Notes: generated by a model from the letters alone, not told the origin. Positions 22,960 to 35,441 are shown, counted from the stretch's first letter. The stretch: DNA of 64,000 nt from Hippopus hippopus (GCA_946811185.2 OX328113.1:6200001-6264000), one strand, 5' to 3'. Numbers and translations are program-made.

Positions 22960-23225
22960 ATGAGCCATGCTCTGTAAAAAGGGGGCTTAATGCATTTGCG
23001 AAAAGTATCGACCCAGGTCAGCCTGCGCAGTCCGCGCAGGCTGAACTGGGCCGAAACTTTTCGCTATGGTTCAATTTTCTGTATGTCCAAGGACCAGTCT
23101 ACCTCATGATTAAGTTGATTGTTAAAAAAAATGAATATCATGGATCCATAAGTAAGTGATGGCTTGCTTGGTGCCATGCATCACGGAGATGCATTAAGCC
23201 CCCTTTTGTCAGAGCATGGCTCAAA
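22960..23225 (+). repeat. Family B MITE (well preserved)
   Basis: Begins GAGCCATGCTCTGTAAAAAG and ends with the inverse, CAGAGCATGGCTC. The central palindrome (GGTCAGCCTGCGCAG, CGCAGGCTGAAC) is intact, so this is a good reference copy of about 260 bp. Confidence 0.75.
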
Positions 23226-24284
23226 TATTTTTGTTTGTTAAAGAGTTATTTAAAGGCCCAGCAAAGGCCAAAATATCAAAGCAGGTATCATAATACATTT
23301 AAATTTAAACCATACCATTTTGAAGTATGGAAAGTATTGAGGAGATGACTCTCTCTTATCGTGTGGACGGGCCATATGTTAGTCGCTGGCAGAAAAAAGA
23401 ATTTTAAAATCAGGCAAAAAGTGAACAAAAGACACAGCTACCTGGCAGGTTTTAACCTAGTTGTGAAATTAATTTTTCTGTCAGCGACGAACACTTGTAC
23501 CACCGTACAATGACAGATTGTCATCTTCATAACAATTTCCATACTATTAAATGGTATGATATAAATTCAAATGCAATTAAACACCCGCTTTGTTTACATT
23601 TGGCCTTTATTGTTACTTTAATTTTACACGTATGTCAAGACAGACGCCCAAAAGACCAAACTACGCACATCCAAAGAAATTTTTCAGCTTATCAGAAGAA
23701 TATTCCTGGAACCAGAGGTACCAATAAACTTTAGTTTAGCTTTAAAAAAAACAACAGTTCTTCACAAGCCCGTGTTAAAGGCACTCATCGAGACAATTCT
23801 AATGAGTGCCCACAACATAGGCGATAGTGAAGTAATTTGGATTTTAGAAATTGATGACATCCCCTCTTTTCATAATCTGGACGTCTGTGGGACCCAGAAT
23901 TAAAATTGAATCTTGTTTGTCTTGTTGAACGAACAATTTCTCCTTGTTAACCCAATGTTTTTTTCAAGAAAAGTCTGCTGCAAGTCAAAAAAAGTAGTCC
24001 GTTTTTACTCCTAAATAGAAGACAAAATTTTAGATTCGTCCATATTGAAAGCATTTGCAGACGACAAATTCTGGGCCTAACAACAGGATTTGTCTTAGAA
24101 AGCATGGAAAACATTCTTGGAAAAAGAGAGAGAATACTGGTAACCTTTTTCTCCAGGATTTTTTTTTTTAACTCTTTACCAATCGACAAAATTTTAGACT
24201 TATCTGTATTCAAATCATTTGCACACGACATATTTGATGTGGCTTAAATGATGTAATTTTTGTTTGAAAGGGAAGAAAAATGGT
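23226..24284. repeat. Repeat fragments, no gene
   Basis: A relative of the 21880 palindromic repeat spans about 23250-23740. A half copy of the 4369 element is at 23783-23890. Decayed family A pieces lie at about 23995-24160 and 24169-24260. Confidence 0.55.
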
Positions 24285-24460
24285 GCCAAAAGTATTTTTT
24301 TTTTAATGCCACCACTTAGATTTCGTTCATTCTTATTTAGCGGTTCTTTTTTAAGCGGCTTCGATTCCGTCCATTCTCAGTTGGCGGTTCTTTTTCTATC
24401 TGAAAATTTTGGACTACGGAAAGAATGTTATTCTCAAACTTTTCCACAAAATTATTCATT
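24285..24460 (+). pseudogene. Duplicated 5' fragment of the Cys-loop receptor gene
   Basis: This stretch closely matches 26276-26440, the leader and start-codon region of the receptor gene downstream. Shared segments include CCGTCCATTCTCAGTTGG, CGGTTCTTTTTC, GACTACGGAAAGAATG and TCCACAAAATTATTCATT. Similarity ends just after codon 15 of the receptor and then family A MITE sequence follows. It has the equivalent ATG but no receptor body, so it is a non-functional 5' fragment about 1.9 kb upstream of the parent. Confidence 0.7.
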
Positions 24461-24548
24461 AAATGTGCTGGTTACCAACATTTTCTCCTCTCTCATTATC
24501 TTTTACCAGCATTTTCTTTTTTTTCCCAAGTTGTTTTCAAAAGCACTC

Positions 24549-24777
24549 TTAACCCTTTGTAACACGACAAAGAGGTAGACTTGTCCAAACTAAAAGCATT
24601 GCAGATGGCGATTCGAACATGGCTTAAATGATGGAATTTGTCTTTGATGGGGTAGAAAACATTGTGGGAAAAGGAGAAAATGCTGGTTACCAGCATTTTC
24701 TCCTTTTCCCACAATGTTTTCGAAAGGCATCTTCCTCAAGGTCGTTAAAACTCGGAATTGTTTGGTAAAGGGTTAAA
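24549..24777. repeat. Family A MITE
   Basis: A well-preserved copy with TTAACCC at the left, GGTAAAGGGTTAA at the right and a perfect core palindrome at about 24652-24722. Confidence 0.75.
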
Positions 24778-26260
24778 TCAGTGTCCTGTAAACACGTGAT
24801 TGATTGATAAAGTGTTTAAAGCATTATTCTTACTGTAAGCGGGAAAACACTGGATCGTAGGTGAAGAGGTTAAATAATTCTAAAAGACCTAGATAAATAC
24901 GACATATTCTTTTCAGCGTTTGTTTGGAAAGCTTTGTCCGGGTTTTGAAAAACCGGATCGACTTACGATAGCTTACTTCCGTTCTAAGACCGGAAGTGAT
25001 TTTGTATCCCAGCGCCAATGTTTACAGAGAACTTTCATTTCATGTAAAAATCTAATTTTAGCGGGAAAAATGTTATAAAACTTTCAGAGCACATGTTTTT
25101 CCACGTGTTAAGGACAAAAACAAGAGCTCCTAAACGTTTCACTCGCTCTTTTTTTCTCCATAGGAATATATTAGCGATACTCTGGGAAAAGTGTGTGTGT
25201 GTGGGGGGGGGGGGGTGTTACTGCTCAATTTCTTATTTCTTGGGGAACTATTTTGTTCATGTTCCCACATTCAAAAGGAACATGGTCTACCACCCGCAGG
25301 GGCCATTTTTTCACTGTGATTTTGTGTTTGAGATGGAAAAGCAGAATTACCAAATTAGGTTGGAATGCCATTTTTTTTTTTCCCGCTTCATGTGTAGGCC
25401 ACTGGAAATATATTTGTTAGAAACAGATAGCAAAGCTCTGTGTTTGCCAGGAAAGTAGAGTGTCAAAGATGGTTAATTTTCACTCTACTTTCATTGTCGC
25501 AAAAATCCAATGATGTAACACTATAGACGTCGTCGAAATAAGGTTTATCGGTGCGAACGACGAAATTTTAGACTCGTCCAAATCCACAGCAGACAACAAA
25601 ATAAACATGGCTCCATCAAAAGGGTAGAAAAAATTGCTGATTATCCAACATTTATTCCTTTTCTTAAATTTTTTTCAAACGCTTTCTTTCCCAAAGGTCG
25701 TCAAAACCGCTGATTGTGTGGTACAGGCTTAAAATTTCCAGCCATTGTCTTGTGCAGGTCAAGTACGTTACAAAATCAAGTTTCTGGACCAAGCAAACAA
25801 GCTTATGACAATGACATAATTAACTCTTCATCGGACGACAAAAACTTACACCTGTCCTGATTGAGAACACTTTGCGGATGACGATTTAAATGTGGTTCAA
25901 ATGATGAGGTTGGTCTCAGATAGGGGTAGAGATCTTGGTGGAAAAATGAGAAAATGCTGGTTTTCCAGCATTGTATGCTTTTCCCACAATGTTTTCAAAA
26001 ACCTTCTTTCTCATGGTCGTTGAAGCACGCGACTGTTTGGTTGAGAGATAACTCACACAATGCCGTTAGTTGTATAGATTTCTGGAACGAATTTGGCAAT
26101 TGCCGTGATAAATGATAACATAATTATGGAAGGTGTGTTTACTTTGGGGTACAAAGAGCATTGTTTTCGTATTTGCGACGGGAAATCTCTTCAAACAATA
26201 ACAATCGTAGCACCTTTGATTTTAACTATTGATTCTAGGTACTATTATTTGTTGACTTAT
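24778..26260. other. Upstream region of the receptor gene; repeats only
   Basis: Decayed family A copies lie at about 25555-25732 and 25823-26050, and a G-tract at 25203-25215. No other open frame has splice or motif support. A weak TATA-like TATTTAAAAG lies near 26268. Confidence 0.5.
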
Positions 26261-26395
26261 ATTCTAGGTATTTAAAAGGCCACCTCTTTGATCCCGTTCA
26301 TTCTCATTTGGCGGTTCTTTTTCAACCGGCTTCGTTTCCGTCCATTCTCAGTTGGTGGTTCTTTATCAATCGGAAATTTTTTGACTACGGAAAGA

Positions 26396-27661
26396 ATGTT
26401 ATTCTCAAATTTTTCCACAAAATTATTCATTTTATATTTATTTGTCAATGGATGTTGGAGCTCAAACCTGGTCAATCTGGAAAGGCAGTTGCATACAACA
26501 TTGTTCCAGAATTACAACCCGAACGTGATACCAAGAGCTAATACGACTGACGCCATTGGGGTCTCAATTAAATTAAAAATGTTGGTGTTGGACAACCTCG
26601 ACGTTAAAACCCAGACATTCTCCGCCAGGACGTTCATTGATATGGAATGGCAAGATATCACTTTAGCATGGAACCCGAGCAACTATAGCGGTCTACAACA
26701 TATCTACGTGCCACCAACCAGACTTTGGGTCCCCGATCTGCATATTGAAGGGTCCTTTGAGACCTCGATGGATGTCTCCGAAGACGGGTCTATCGCTGTT
26801 GACTACACAGGCAAGGCGAAACTTAGTATTTTCAAGAGTATGGTGATAGCTTGTCCAGTTGATATTCGCATGTACCCGTTTGACAAACAAAGCTGTGTGA
26901 TTGATTTTAAATCTTTCATGCATCTTGCGGATGAAATGTACATGGTGGCTACACAGACTTCCATCGATATGGGACAATACTCTGCAAATGGTGAGTGGGA
27001 ATTCACGACAAAACCTGCTTATTTCTACGACGAGCTGCACGCTAATAGTTTTTTTCACCACCTGAAATTTCCGTTTACAGTTCGAAGGAAACCTTTATTC
27101 TACGTGATGAATGTTGTCTCACCACTCCTGTTCACCTCGTTTTTGAACATTTTCTGTTTCATTCTACCAGCCGAGAGTGGAGAAAGGATGACACTCAGCA
27201 TTTCGACGTTTCTGACATTGGCCGTATTCCTGACGATCGTGAATGATTCACTTCCGGTGACGTCAGACAGCGTTTCCGTTCTGGGATTGTACATGGGACT
27301 ACAGCTGATGTGGAGCTGTTTTACTGTCGTCGTGTCCGTTATCTCAATTTATTTCAGTCAAAGAATGAAGGAGAATGGAGAAATCGGCATCAAACATCCC
27401 CTTGCGAAGTTTCTCTTCGGTCGACATAACCGAGTTAGTTCTGTAGCCGATGATAACGAGGCTAAACATGATGTTCCCGACAACGTGTCAACCATCTTTG
27501 TGCCAAACGAAGACAAACGACCAACCGGAAATGCCGACACTTCAGTAATCACTTGGGGAAGTTTATCTCTAGGATTTGAAAGATTGTGTCTGATAACAAG
27601 TATCGTATGGCAGATTAGCATACATTTGTGGTTCGTAATTGGGATTGCCCTCGAATATTAA
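26396..27661 (+). CDS. Cys-loop ligand-gated ion channel subunit (nicotinic-receptor-like)
   Basis: This intronless frame encodes 421 residues from the ATG at 26396, chosen because a signal peptide follows at once (hydrophobic LFILYLFVNGCW at 10-21). An upstream in-frame ATG would add 36 residues lacking signal character. The extracellular domain has WVPD (111-114) and the signature C153-x13-C167 around PVDIRMYPFDKQ. Four membrane segments follow: M1 ~236-258, M2 ~264-283 (GERMTLSISTFLTLAVF), M3 ~294-320 and M4 ~397-419, with a short ~75-residue M3-M4 loop. The loop-C vicinal Cys pair of acetylcholine-binding alpha subunits is absent, so it is a non-alpha or divergent member, probably a plasma-membrane pentameric channel subunit. 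The ligand cannot be told. Confidence 0.9.
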   Translation: MLFSNFSTKLFILYLFVNGCWSSNLVNLERQLHTTLFQNYNPNVIPRANTTDAIGVSIKLKMLVLDNLDVKTQTFSARTFIDMEWQDITLAWNPSNYSGLQHIYVPPTRLWVPDLHIEGSFETSMDVSEDGSIAVDYTGKAKLSIFKSMVIACPVDIRMYPFDKQSCVIDFKSFMHLADEMYMVATQTSIDMGQYSANGEWEFTTKPAYFYDELHANSFFHHLKFPFTVRRKPLFYVMNVVSPLLFTSFLNIFCFILPAESGERMTLSISTFLTLAVFLTIVNDSLPVTSDSVSVLGLYMGLQLMWSCFTVVVSVISIYFSQRMKENGEIGIKHPLAKFLFGRHNRVSSVADDNEAKHDVPDNVSTIFVPNEDKRPTGNADTSVITWGSLSLGFERLCLITSIVWQISIHLWFVIGIALEY

Positions 27662-28564
27662 CTTATTCTCATTGCTGGTCAACAATAAGATTTTTTTGCA
27701 TTCAAGCTGATTAACGTACAAGAGGAAATTTTCATGGATGTGACTGAATTATTTTTAAGACAGAACTGAACATTCAAGATGGGGAAAAAACTTACATAGA
27801 AAGCTCTATAGATAACTGCTTGGTTTCAAATCTAACAATTCGGCAAATCTTAGCTTTGCAACAATCGTCGAATTGGACAGTTGAATTGACAGTGAAAAAT
27901 ATGTAAGCAGTGATTTGGGAAGAAAGTGTAGGAATTCAATACTTTGACTAGTGACACCATATCATGTTCAAACACGTGTAATGTAAGAAGATTTGTAATA
28001 GCTTTATATTACTTTGGAAACTAAGTTATGTGTGTGATAAAAATCATCATTCAATCATGAAAAAATGGTATTATGCAAGCCTGAATAAAATTTTACCTCT
28101 AAAGTCAACGAATGTCATGGTCATTTTATCACATAACCATATTTTATGTAGTATAGTTCACAATACGCAGAAATACATGTGTGGAAATCCCATGGATGAG
28201 ACCTACTCACTTCATTGACAGTAGTTCGTGTTCGGAATCCAAAATAGTTCCAAAGCAGCTATCATATTGCCATCTGACTTTAAATCTAGAAACAATACAG
28301 ATCATACTTTTGTCGAGACCATCGGTTTTACAGGTGAATCTACAGGGAAATCTAGGTCAGCTCTATTTAAGACGTATGGCATTTGAATATGGAGTTCTGA
28401 CTTGTGACGTCACATTCAGCTAATTTCAAACGTGTGTAAGTAAAAGCAAAATTCGTATGTGTACCAGTATTTGACACTGAAAACGATGCTAGTTATGTGA
28501 TGAAATGTTTTTTTTTTTGTACGTATTTAATGAGTTAGACGAGAGGGCAGTGGACCATTCAGCA
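27662..28564. other. 3' flank of the receptor gene; no gene seen
   Basis: No AATAAA-supported end was fixed and no further open frame is convincing. A T-tract lies at 28509-28518. Confidence 0.4.
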
Positions 28565-28790
28565 ATTCCTTTAACCCTTGTACTGCTAAATAACTAAAAT
28601 GAAATTTTCAATTCGATAGTAAAAAAACAAATATAGCTATTTCAGAATTATATTTTGGGGAATAATATGTCCTTATCGGACAGTGTAGATCCAAGACCAG
28701 ACTGCACGTTCTGTGCAGTCTGATCTTGATCTACACTGTCCGCAAAAGGTCAGTGAGTCGCGCTTAGCAGCCAAAGGGTTAATTATTGTA
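28565..28790. repeat. Family C palindromic repeat
   Basis: A complete copy with TTAACCCTTGTACTGCTAAA at the left, the palindrome at 28690-28740 and AGCAGCCAAAGGGTTAA at the right. Like family A, it is bounded by TTAA with CCCTT ends. Confidence 0.7.
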
Positions 28791-30822
28791 TTTGGACTTA
28801 ATTTCCTTTTATCATTATTTCAAGAAGGAACTTGTAGTTTGTTTTAGTATGTGGAACTTTCTCTAACTAGTTTGATTTTCATCCTGTTCTTCACGTTTTA
28901 ACGACCCAGATGGAAAAGGCTTTTGAAAACGTTGGTAAAGGACAAAATGTTGGTAACCAGTATTTTCCCCTTTTTCCAACAATGTTTTCTACGATTTTGA
29001 AGACAAAATCCCTTTATGAAATAATATTCATTTTGCCGTCTGCAAATGCTCTCATTTGGACAAGTCTAAAATTCTGTCTTCTGGTATAATATTGATTGCA
29101 CTCACGAAATAAATTCACTTGGAATTTCTATAAAAATTGTTTTGCTTGATATCCCTACCAGGTTTCGAAAGTTTGTCTTGCCGAAGCACTGTTTCTAAAA
29201 ATATGGTCTTATGGTTGCGGCCAACTCGGCCAAAGCCGTAACTACATCTAACCTCGTTCTTACAGTCGTCTCAACTTGGTCAATTTCGTAACTACATCTA
29301 ACCTCTTCCGTATCAAAGGGGTCACCATTACATCTACTTTGCATCATATGATCTTTAATTCTTCTTTCAACGGCTACAACAACTACAGTAAAGCTATTTA
29401 CATCTATCTGTCAACTTAAACTTCCGTCGAAATGATAAATAACATCAAACAAATAAACTATTAAATTTTTGTCAACGAGAATGTATTTGATGATGATTTC
29501 GAATGAAAACTGACTCGTGTATTTATAGTGGAGTCTTATGATTCTTAGAGCAGTAAAGTGGTCTATTTACGGCGAAGAGGTATAAGGTGTTGGTACAAAT
29601 CACAAATCGTAATTACAGCAGGCGGTTTCATCAACGGATCACTCGAGGTTTGTAGAACGATAGTTGCTCATGCAAGAGGCACCGAAGCGAGTAATATCAA
29701 CTGTTTAGATTTGTCCCCACATCCACAGAGAGGGTGGGGATTTAAGGGGTCACGTGTTCGAATCCGTTGGTGGAACAGCACTGTTTTAAAGGCTTGCAAA
29801 AGGTCAGAGCTCACCCTTATCTGTAGCTGTAGCCATTTGCAGCTAACCCTTTAAGCCCCAAATAAAAAAAACAGCGGCTTTTGTGGACAGCATAGATTTA
29901 GATCGGCTGTTTTCGTCGTGCAAAGCTTTATACATTTCCTCATATCTTTGTAAGTACTAAGGATGTTTACTTCAAACTCGGGCTCTTTCTTAAATAATAA
30001 AACGAGAAACCATACTAGCTGGGCAGGTAACCTGTAAGATACTTTTGACGCAGTTATGTCCATTTTTCGTCTTACATTTTTCACTGAAAAGGCAAGTGCA
30101 GTCGAGCGTTGGCACCCGCATCCGGTACTCTTGTTTAAACCGTTCTTAATCCTTTACGAAACGGTCCCATGTTTTAACGACCCCGAGAAAGGAGTCTTTT
30201 GAAAACATTCTGGGTAAAAAAGAAAATGCTGGTAACCAGCATTGTCTCTTTTCCCATGATGTTTTCTGTCCTTTTAAAGAAATGCCTTATATTTGAGTCA
30301 CATTTTATTTGTCGTCTGCAAATGGTTTCAGTTTGGACTTGTATAAGATTTTCTTGTTTGGTAAAGAGCTGTTGGTCGTTTATGTTATAGAAACAAATAG
30401 CGAGGCACTCACTTTGTTCCGGAGAAAGCAGGAAAGAGTCGAAGATTTGATTCTCACTCTGGAAAGTCTGTGTCTTTTTTTTTTTAAAGGGAGACAACTT
30501 TTCTATAGCTATCGTCATTGTATGAAAAGGGAGATAATAAGACACCACGAAAAGAATTATAAATTCTCCTCCCGGTATTGTGAAAGACACTGCTAGCACT
30601 TAGCATGTTATCTATGGACCCAGCTTAAGCTTTAACATTTGATTCGTGTTCAAATAACTGAAACAACCATATTTCGATATTCTTTGCAATAGTTTTAATA
30701 ATAACTCATAACAAAGATAGATCTAGCGTAATTCCTCAGGCGATACATAAATGAAAAATTTTTTCTCAATCTGAAACACAGATCACAATCACACAATTAC
30801 AAAGGATTTTTTTCTGCCACAG
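28791..30822. repeat. Family A copies and unassigned sequence
   Basis: Family A copies lie at about 28890-29090 and 30145-30370. Bases 29900-30110 match 14500-14720 in inverted orientation. A tRNA-like segment (CGTGTTCGAATCCG) lies near 29754. No supported exon. Confidence 0.5.
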
Positions 30823-30903
30823 AAACAGCGGTAAATGTAGACCCAAGATCAGACTACCAATTTCCACGACCAACAAGTCGCAACATGGAGAATGAAAAAA
30901 AAG
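30823..30903 (+). other. Possible 81-bp exon, phase 1-1, partly repeat-derived
   Basis: The segment is flanked by an acceptor (TTTTTTTCTGCCACAG) and a strong donor (AAAG|GTAAGA). It is open only in the phase that gives TAVNVDPRSDYQFP... and is symmetric, 1-1. However, its middle (GTAGACCCAAGATCAGACTA) resembles the family C palindrome arm. It may be an exonised repeat or a chance frame. No partner exon is identified. Confidence 0.25.
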
Positions 30904-31049
30904 GTAAGATACACCAAGGGTACCTAGCTGGAGCCCTTACTACAGACCATCAGAATAAGGTATCCGATATTTTTAATGGAAATGTTCGAGTTCCTGCACA
31001 AGCACCCAAACACTTTGCCAAGCCTATAACATTTGCATTCACTAACTCC

Positions 31050-31260
31050 TTACCGAGTAATCCCGTGTTTCAGGAAGAAAACCTTTGAAAACATTGTAGG
31101 AAAAGGAGAAGATGCTGGTAACCAGCATTTTCTCCTTTTCATACAATGTTTTCGGCCTGGTCATGGACAAAGCAAATCATTTGAGAGACATACAATTTGT
31201 CGTCTGTAAATGCTTTGAATTTGGTCATAAAGTCTTAACTTTTCTCGTCTGCTTCAGAGT
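31050..31260. repeat. Family A MITE
   Basis: Core palindrome at about 31087-31152 and a decayed right end (TTTTCTCGTCTGC). Confidence 0.65.
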
Positions 31261-31754
31261 AAAATGGAGTTAATGAGTCGATTGGAAATGCTTTCTGTTT
31301 AGACAAGAGTTGAGCAAAGTATTCCTATAGACGGCATGTGGCAGGATTAATGTTTAAAATGAATCAGACAGTTTAAAGTACGGAAGCATATAGGGACCAT
31401 GCGAAAAAGAAAAAGATTCTCTCGTTTCAATGATATCTCGCCTTACAATCATCTCATTTCCTCGACGTAATTATCTCGTTCTCACTGCATTGAAATAACA
31501 TTATCAACCGATGAAAGCGACACACGCAAGAAATTTTTCACTGGATGATAACTTTATGGGAAGGTGGCATGATGTCCTAGAAATATGAAAATTTGTAGAC
31601 GATGTAATGCTCTTGTGCGAACGAAATATTATGCCGTGCGAATGAGATTTTTTTTTTTTTCTGTTTCGCTTGTCCTCTCTGTGCTACCGTATTCACATAA
31701 CCTCTACATATACTTAAAAAAGTAACAAATGTTTGTTTGTTTGGTTTCAAGCCA

Positions 31755-31996
31755 TCAAGTGGCTCCCGTCCCATAGCCGCCATATTGCTGCGAAGGTGGG
31801 TAGGCGGGATTCGTCGCTGTTGCGTAGGACGGGGGGGGCGGGACGTTCGGTGTTGTACTTGACTGTGATTGGTTGGAATCAGTGGGCGGGTACATGCCAT
31901 ACTTTGGAGGCGGACCGTAAGCAGGCGGAGCATTCGGGAACTGTGAACTTGGATAAAATGCTGATGGCGGATGGGGGTAGGCGTAACCGGATGCCG
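31755..31996 (-). CDS. CYYR1/shisa-like membrane protein, exon 4 (Pro/Tyr-rich tail)
   Basis: On the minus strand, after the acceptor TTTCTTTGCAG, the exon opens in phase 1, matching exon 3 (ends at 53011). It encodes about 80 residues rich in Pro, Tyr, Ser and Gln, ending YGGYGTGAT and a stop at 31755-31757. It contains PPAY and PPSY, which fit the WW-domain-binding PPxY pattern, and repeated PPxY/PPPP runs typical of the cytoplasmic tails of shisa and CYYR1 proteins. The assembled protein from four exons is 192 residues. The 21-kb intron before this exon carries the large mobile element. Confidence 0.75.
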
Positions 31997-32029
31997 CTGC
32001 AAAGAAAAACCCCAAAAAACATTGAACAG

Positions 32030-33954
32030 TAATTATAATGTATTTAAAAAAATATCGAGGTATTACTTACTTCATCTAACCTGACCCAGGTCAACATCAT
32101 TTACATAAATTAAAATTCTATATTAACCCTCGGCATCACACGGAGCTGCCTGTGGTTTTGGCCCAAATGGTCACGGAAATATTGCGTACGGTAAGCACGT
32201 ATTAAGTTTTTTTACCTGTATTACTGGAACAAATTGACATGAAATTGACCTATATGCAAAGAATAATTTAAGTCTGAATATTTATATCATCGGGTATAAT
32301 CGGACGGTGCGGAAATTCTGTTAAAGGTAAATGTCTGGTTTGACCCCTACAGTGCCATAATCAAAATATTAGAGCTTTGGCTGATGACATGGATCAAGAT
32401 CAGACTGCACAGAAAGTGCATCTTAGATCTATGTCACTCGCCACGTACTGCCAATTTAAATCAACAAAATCGTGTTTATTTCAGGTATTTTAAGTATTTT
32501 TTAAAGACGCGACAAATCTATTAGCCGCATAAGAGTAAAGAATCGTGCACATAGTTCCGCATGCAGACTACATTACCCGAAGCTAAGTTTGGACAATAAT
32601 TCAAGCATGAAATTTATGGTAATAGAGGTCATTTATTTCATGTCAATTTGTTCGAGTAATAACTTCCCATGTGTACATAACTTCCCGAATAATTGTCGGA
32701 GTTTTACTTATATACCTACTTATATATTCAGCCTAAAGGTCAGGACCAGGTTAAATGAAGTAGACAGTATAGTCTGCTACTATGCAACACACCTTAATTG
32801 TTGCTTTTTTGATGTCCTTGCTTTCAATTATTTTTTTTCGGCGTAGCTGAATGCGCTGGCTTTTGACCTACCTCCTGGTACTGATAAAAAATGAATAGAT
32901 GTAATTTGCTATTGGTAAAAAATGTGCACATGTTTATTCGGCGGACCCCTGTTGCCATATTGACCCGCACATTTATGAAACCACTTTTTACAAGTGTTGC
33001 TACCGCTAACCGATACCCCGGGGGTCTTGATTCATACCATAGCAAATTAGTGTAATGGAGAATGATCCTTTTCTTGTTCTATTAGGAAATTTAATATTTT
33101 CATAAGCGTCACCCAATAACCCAATACTACTTTTCAACGAATGAAAAACGGTGATGAAAAAGAGGCAATTTCTCACAAGGTTGTTTTTCATTATTTAACT
33201 TCATATTGAGCCACAAAAGAGTTTCCGATTCATATTGCAGGACATCTTACGCCATCTTTTTATCTTAAGATATTTCTTGTTTAACTTTTTTACGCGACCA
33301 TAATTTTACGTACACTTCGCTAAGCCCATATAACCTGTATTGTACAAAACCATTGACAGTAAAAATCTGGTGAAAAAAAATGAGCCATGCTCTTCGAAAA
33401 AGGGGGTTTAATGCATCTACAAAAAGTATCGACACAGGTCAGCCTGCGCAGTCTGCGCAGGCTGATCTGGTACGAAACTTTTTGCTTTTGGTAAATGTTT
33501 TATTGTCTACTTCATTTAACCTGATCCTGACCTTTATGCTGAATATATATGTAGGTGTATAAATAAAACTCCGACTATTTTTCGGGAAGTTATATAAACA
33601 CGGGTAGGTACAGACAAGCACCGGTAAAAATCGTGTAACATCGACGTTTTCATAAAGGCCATTCGGCCAATCTCGGCAGCTTCCGTCTTTTAATATGAGA
33701 GTTAGGGGCCATAGACCTTAAATAATGTTGACCTGGGTCAGGTTAAATGAAGTAGGCAATACATGCCCAAGGACCAGTCTACCGCAGGATCGAGCAGTCT
33801 GTTCGACAACGGTTTCTTAAATTATTCAGAAAGTTCTGTCGGACCTTGTATCTCTAGCTCTTGCTTTTTCCTCAGTGTTTACGGAATCACATTTTTTTAC
33901 GAATAGCTCGCTATCAGAGAATTTAACTTTGACTACATTTGCCTCTGTAACACA
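32030..33954. other. Intron 3 of the CYYR1-like gene: repeats, no gene
   Basis: A copy of the 13690-type repeat lies at about 32840-33000. A family B half copy (with palindrome) is at 33380-33495. A copy of the 115-bp unit described at 54785 lies at about 33605-33722. Nothing else is recognised. Confidence 0.5.
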
Positions 33955-34180
33955 ATGAGGGACCCTGCGTGGCTCATTGGTAAAGTGTGGGACTTGTAAC
34001 CTGGAGGCACTGGATCCACTGGGCTTTTCGTGGGAGTGTCCTTGGGCAAGACACTTCAGAACCCTAGCCTAGTACTGGTAAAACCCAGGAAACATGAATA
34101 TGTGAGCTGTCGCCTTGTTATGACTTAGATAATGTTGAAAGCGGCGTAAAACACCATTCAATCAATCAATCAATCAAAAG
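33955..34180 (+). repeat. tRNA-derived SINE, second type
   Basis: Starts with a tRNA-like head (GTGGCTCATTGGTAAAGTG), has a body distinct from the main SINE (CCTTGGGCAAGACACTTC) and ends AAACACCATTCA followed by (ATCA)n. The tail is shared with the main SINE family. Confidence 0.6.
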
Positions 34181-34239
34181 ATAATGAAAATATCAGGAAA
34201 CAGAGGTTGAGGTTTGTTTCAAAAAACCAAAGAACGAAT

Positions 34240-35055
34240 GCCTGTAATAGCTGCGCCTCTGGAATATCCACACTGTGGATATTCCAGAGGCGCAACTATT
34301 ACAGGCATTCGTTCCAGTAAAAAATAGGCCATGCTCTGGCAAAAGAGGCTTTAATGCGTCTTCATGATTCATTATACCATGCAAGTCATCACATAATTAT
34401 GGATCCATTAAAATTATTTTGTCTAACAACTGACTATATTTGGATGTAGAATGATGGTCTTTTAACATGAAGAAAATTTACAAAATAGCAAAAAGTTTCG
34501 ACACAGGTCAGCCTGCGCAGAGTGCGCAGTCTGACCTTCCTCGATACCTTTTGTAGATGCATTAAACCCCCTTTTAACAGCGCACGGCTCATAAAAAAGG
34601 ACAGTGTGTAAGAAATAAAAAAAGAGAATGCCTATGCTTGCTACGCCACTGGAAAATATACAGCGTGCAATACTCTTGAGAATGAAATCTGATCGAAACG
34701 AACTAGGTTACGTAAATTATTCATAAATTTCTGTCAGAACCGCAAAAACCAATCATGCCCCCCCCCCCCACCTGAAAAAAAAAAAAATCCATCTGCAGGT
34801 ATAGGGGAGCCAACCCTTAACACCCTTAACATTTTACCAAACGACAAAATTTTGGACTTGTTCAAATTGAAAGCATTTGCAGACGACAAATTACAAGTAG
34901 CTGAAAAGGTGGAAATTGTCTTTGATAGGGTAGAAAACATTGTGGGAAAAGGAGAAAATGCTGGTTACTAGCATTTTCTCCTTTTCCCGCAATGTTTTCA
35001 TAAGGCTTCTTCCTAGGGGGTCGTTAAATCTCGTGATTGTGTGGTAAAGGGTTAA
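34240..35055. repeat. Short hairpin, family B MITE and family A MITE
   Basis: A hairpin at about 34215-34320 (ATAGCTGCGCCTCTGGAATA against its complement) sits at the edge of a family B copy (34325-34595). A family A copy spans 34826-35055 with TTAA at both ends and a perfect core. Confidence 0.7.
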
Positions 35056-35099
35056 ACTGCTTAATGAATTGAATTATAAATTTCCAGCCAATACTGAAA

Positions 35100-35435
35100 A
35101 TCGTCGGAGAAAGCCCCCCTTCCTGTATCGGACAGTGTAGATTCAAGATCAGACAGCACGTTCTGTGCAGTCTGATCTTTATCTACACTGTCAGCTAAAG
35201 CCCATATAGTCGCGTTCAGAAGCCTAAGTGTTAACCCTTGCCTGCTAAATAAGTGAAATGAAATTTTTTAGCAGATAGTAAAAAATGGCCAAATTTTGCT
35301 ATTTAAAAGGTATTTTTTCGGGGGAAAATATGTCCTTATCGGACAGTGTAGATCAAACGTTGTGTGCAGTCTGATCTTGATCTACACTGTCCGAAAAGGT
35401 CAGTGAGTCGCGCTTAGCAGCCATAGGGTTAACAT
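35100..35435. repeat. Two family C repeats, adjacent
   Basis: A partial copy at 35100-35235 and a full copy at 35234-35435, both with the GATCAGAC-type inverted arms. The second has a deletion in one arm of the palindrome (AGATCAAACGTTG). Confidence 0.65.
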
Positions 35436-35441
35436 ACAGAG

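Noticed and set aside
26288..26395. Upstream start of the receptor gene
   Set aside because: The extra 36 residues derive from the internally repeated leader and would bury the signal peptide.
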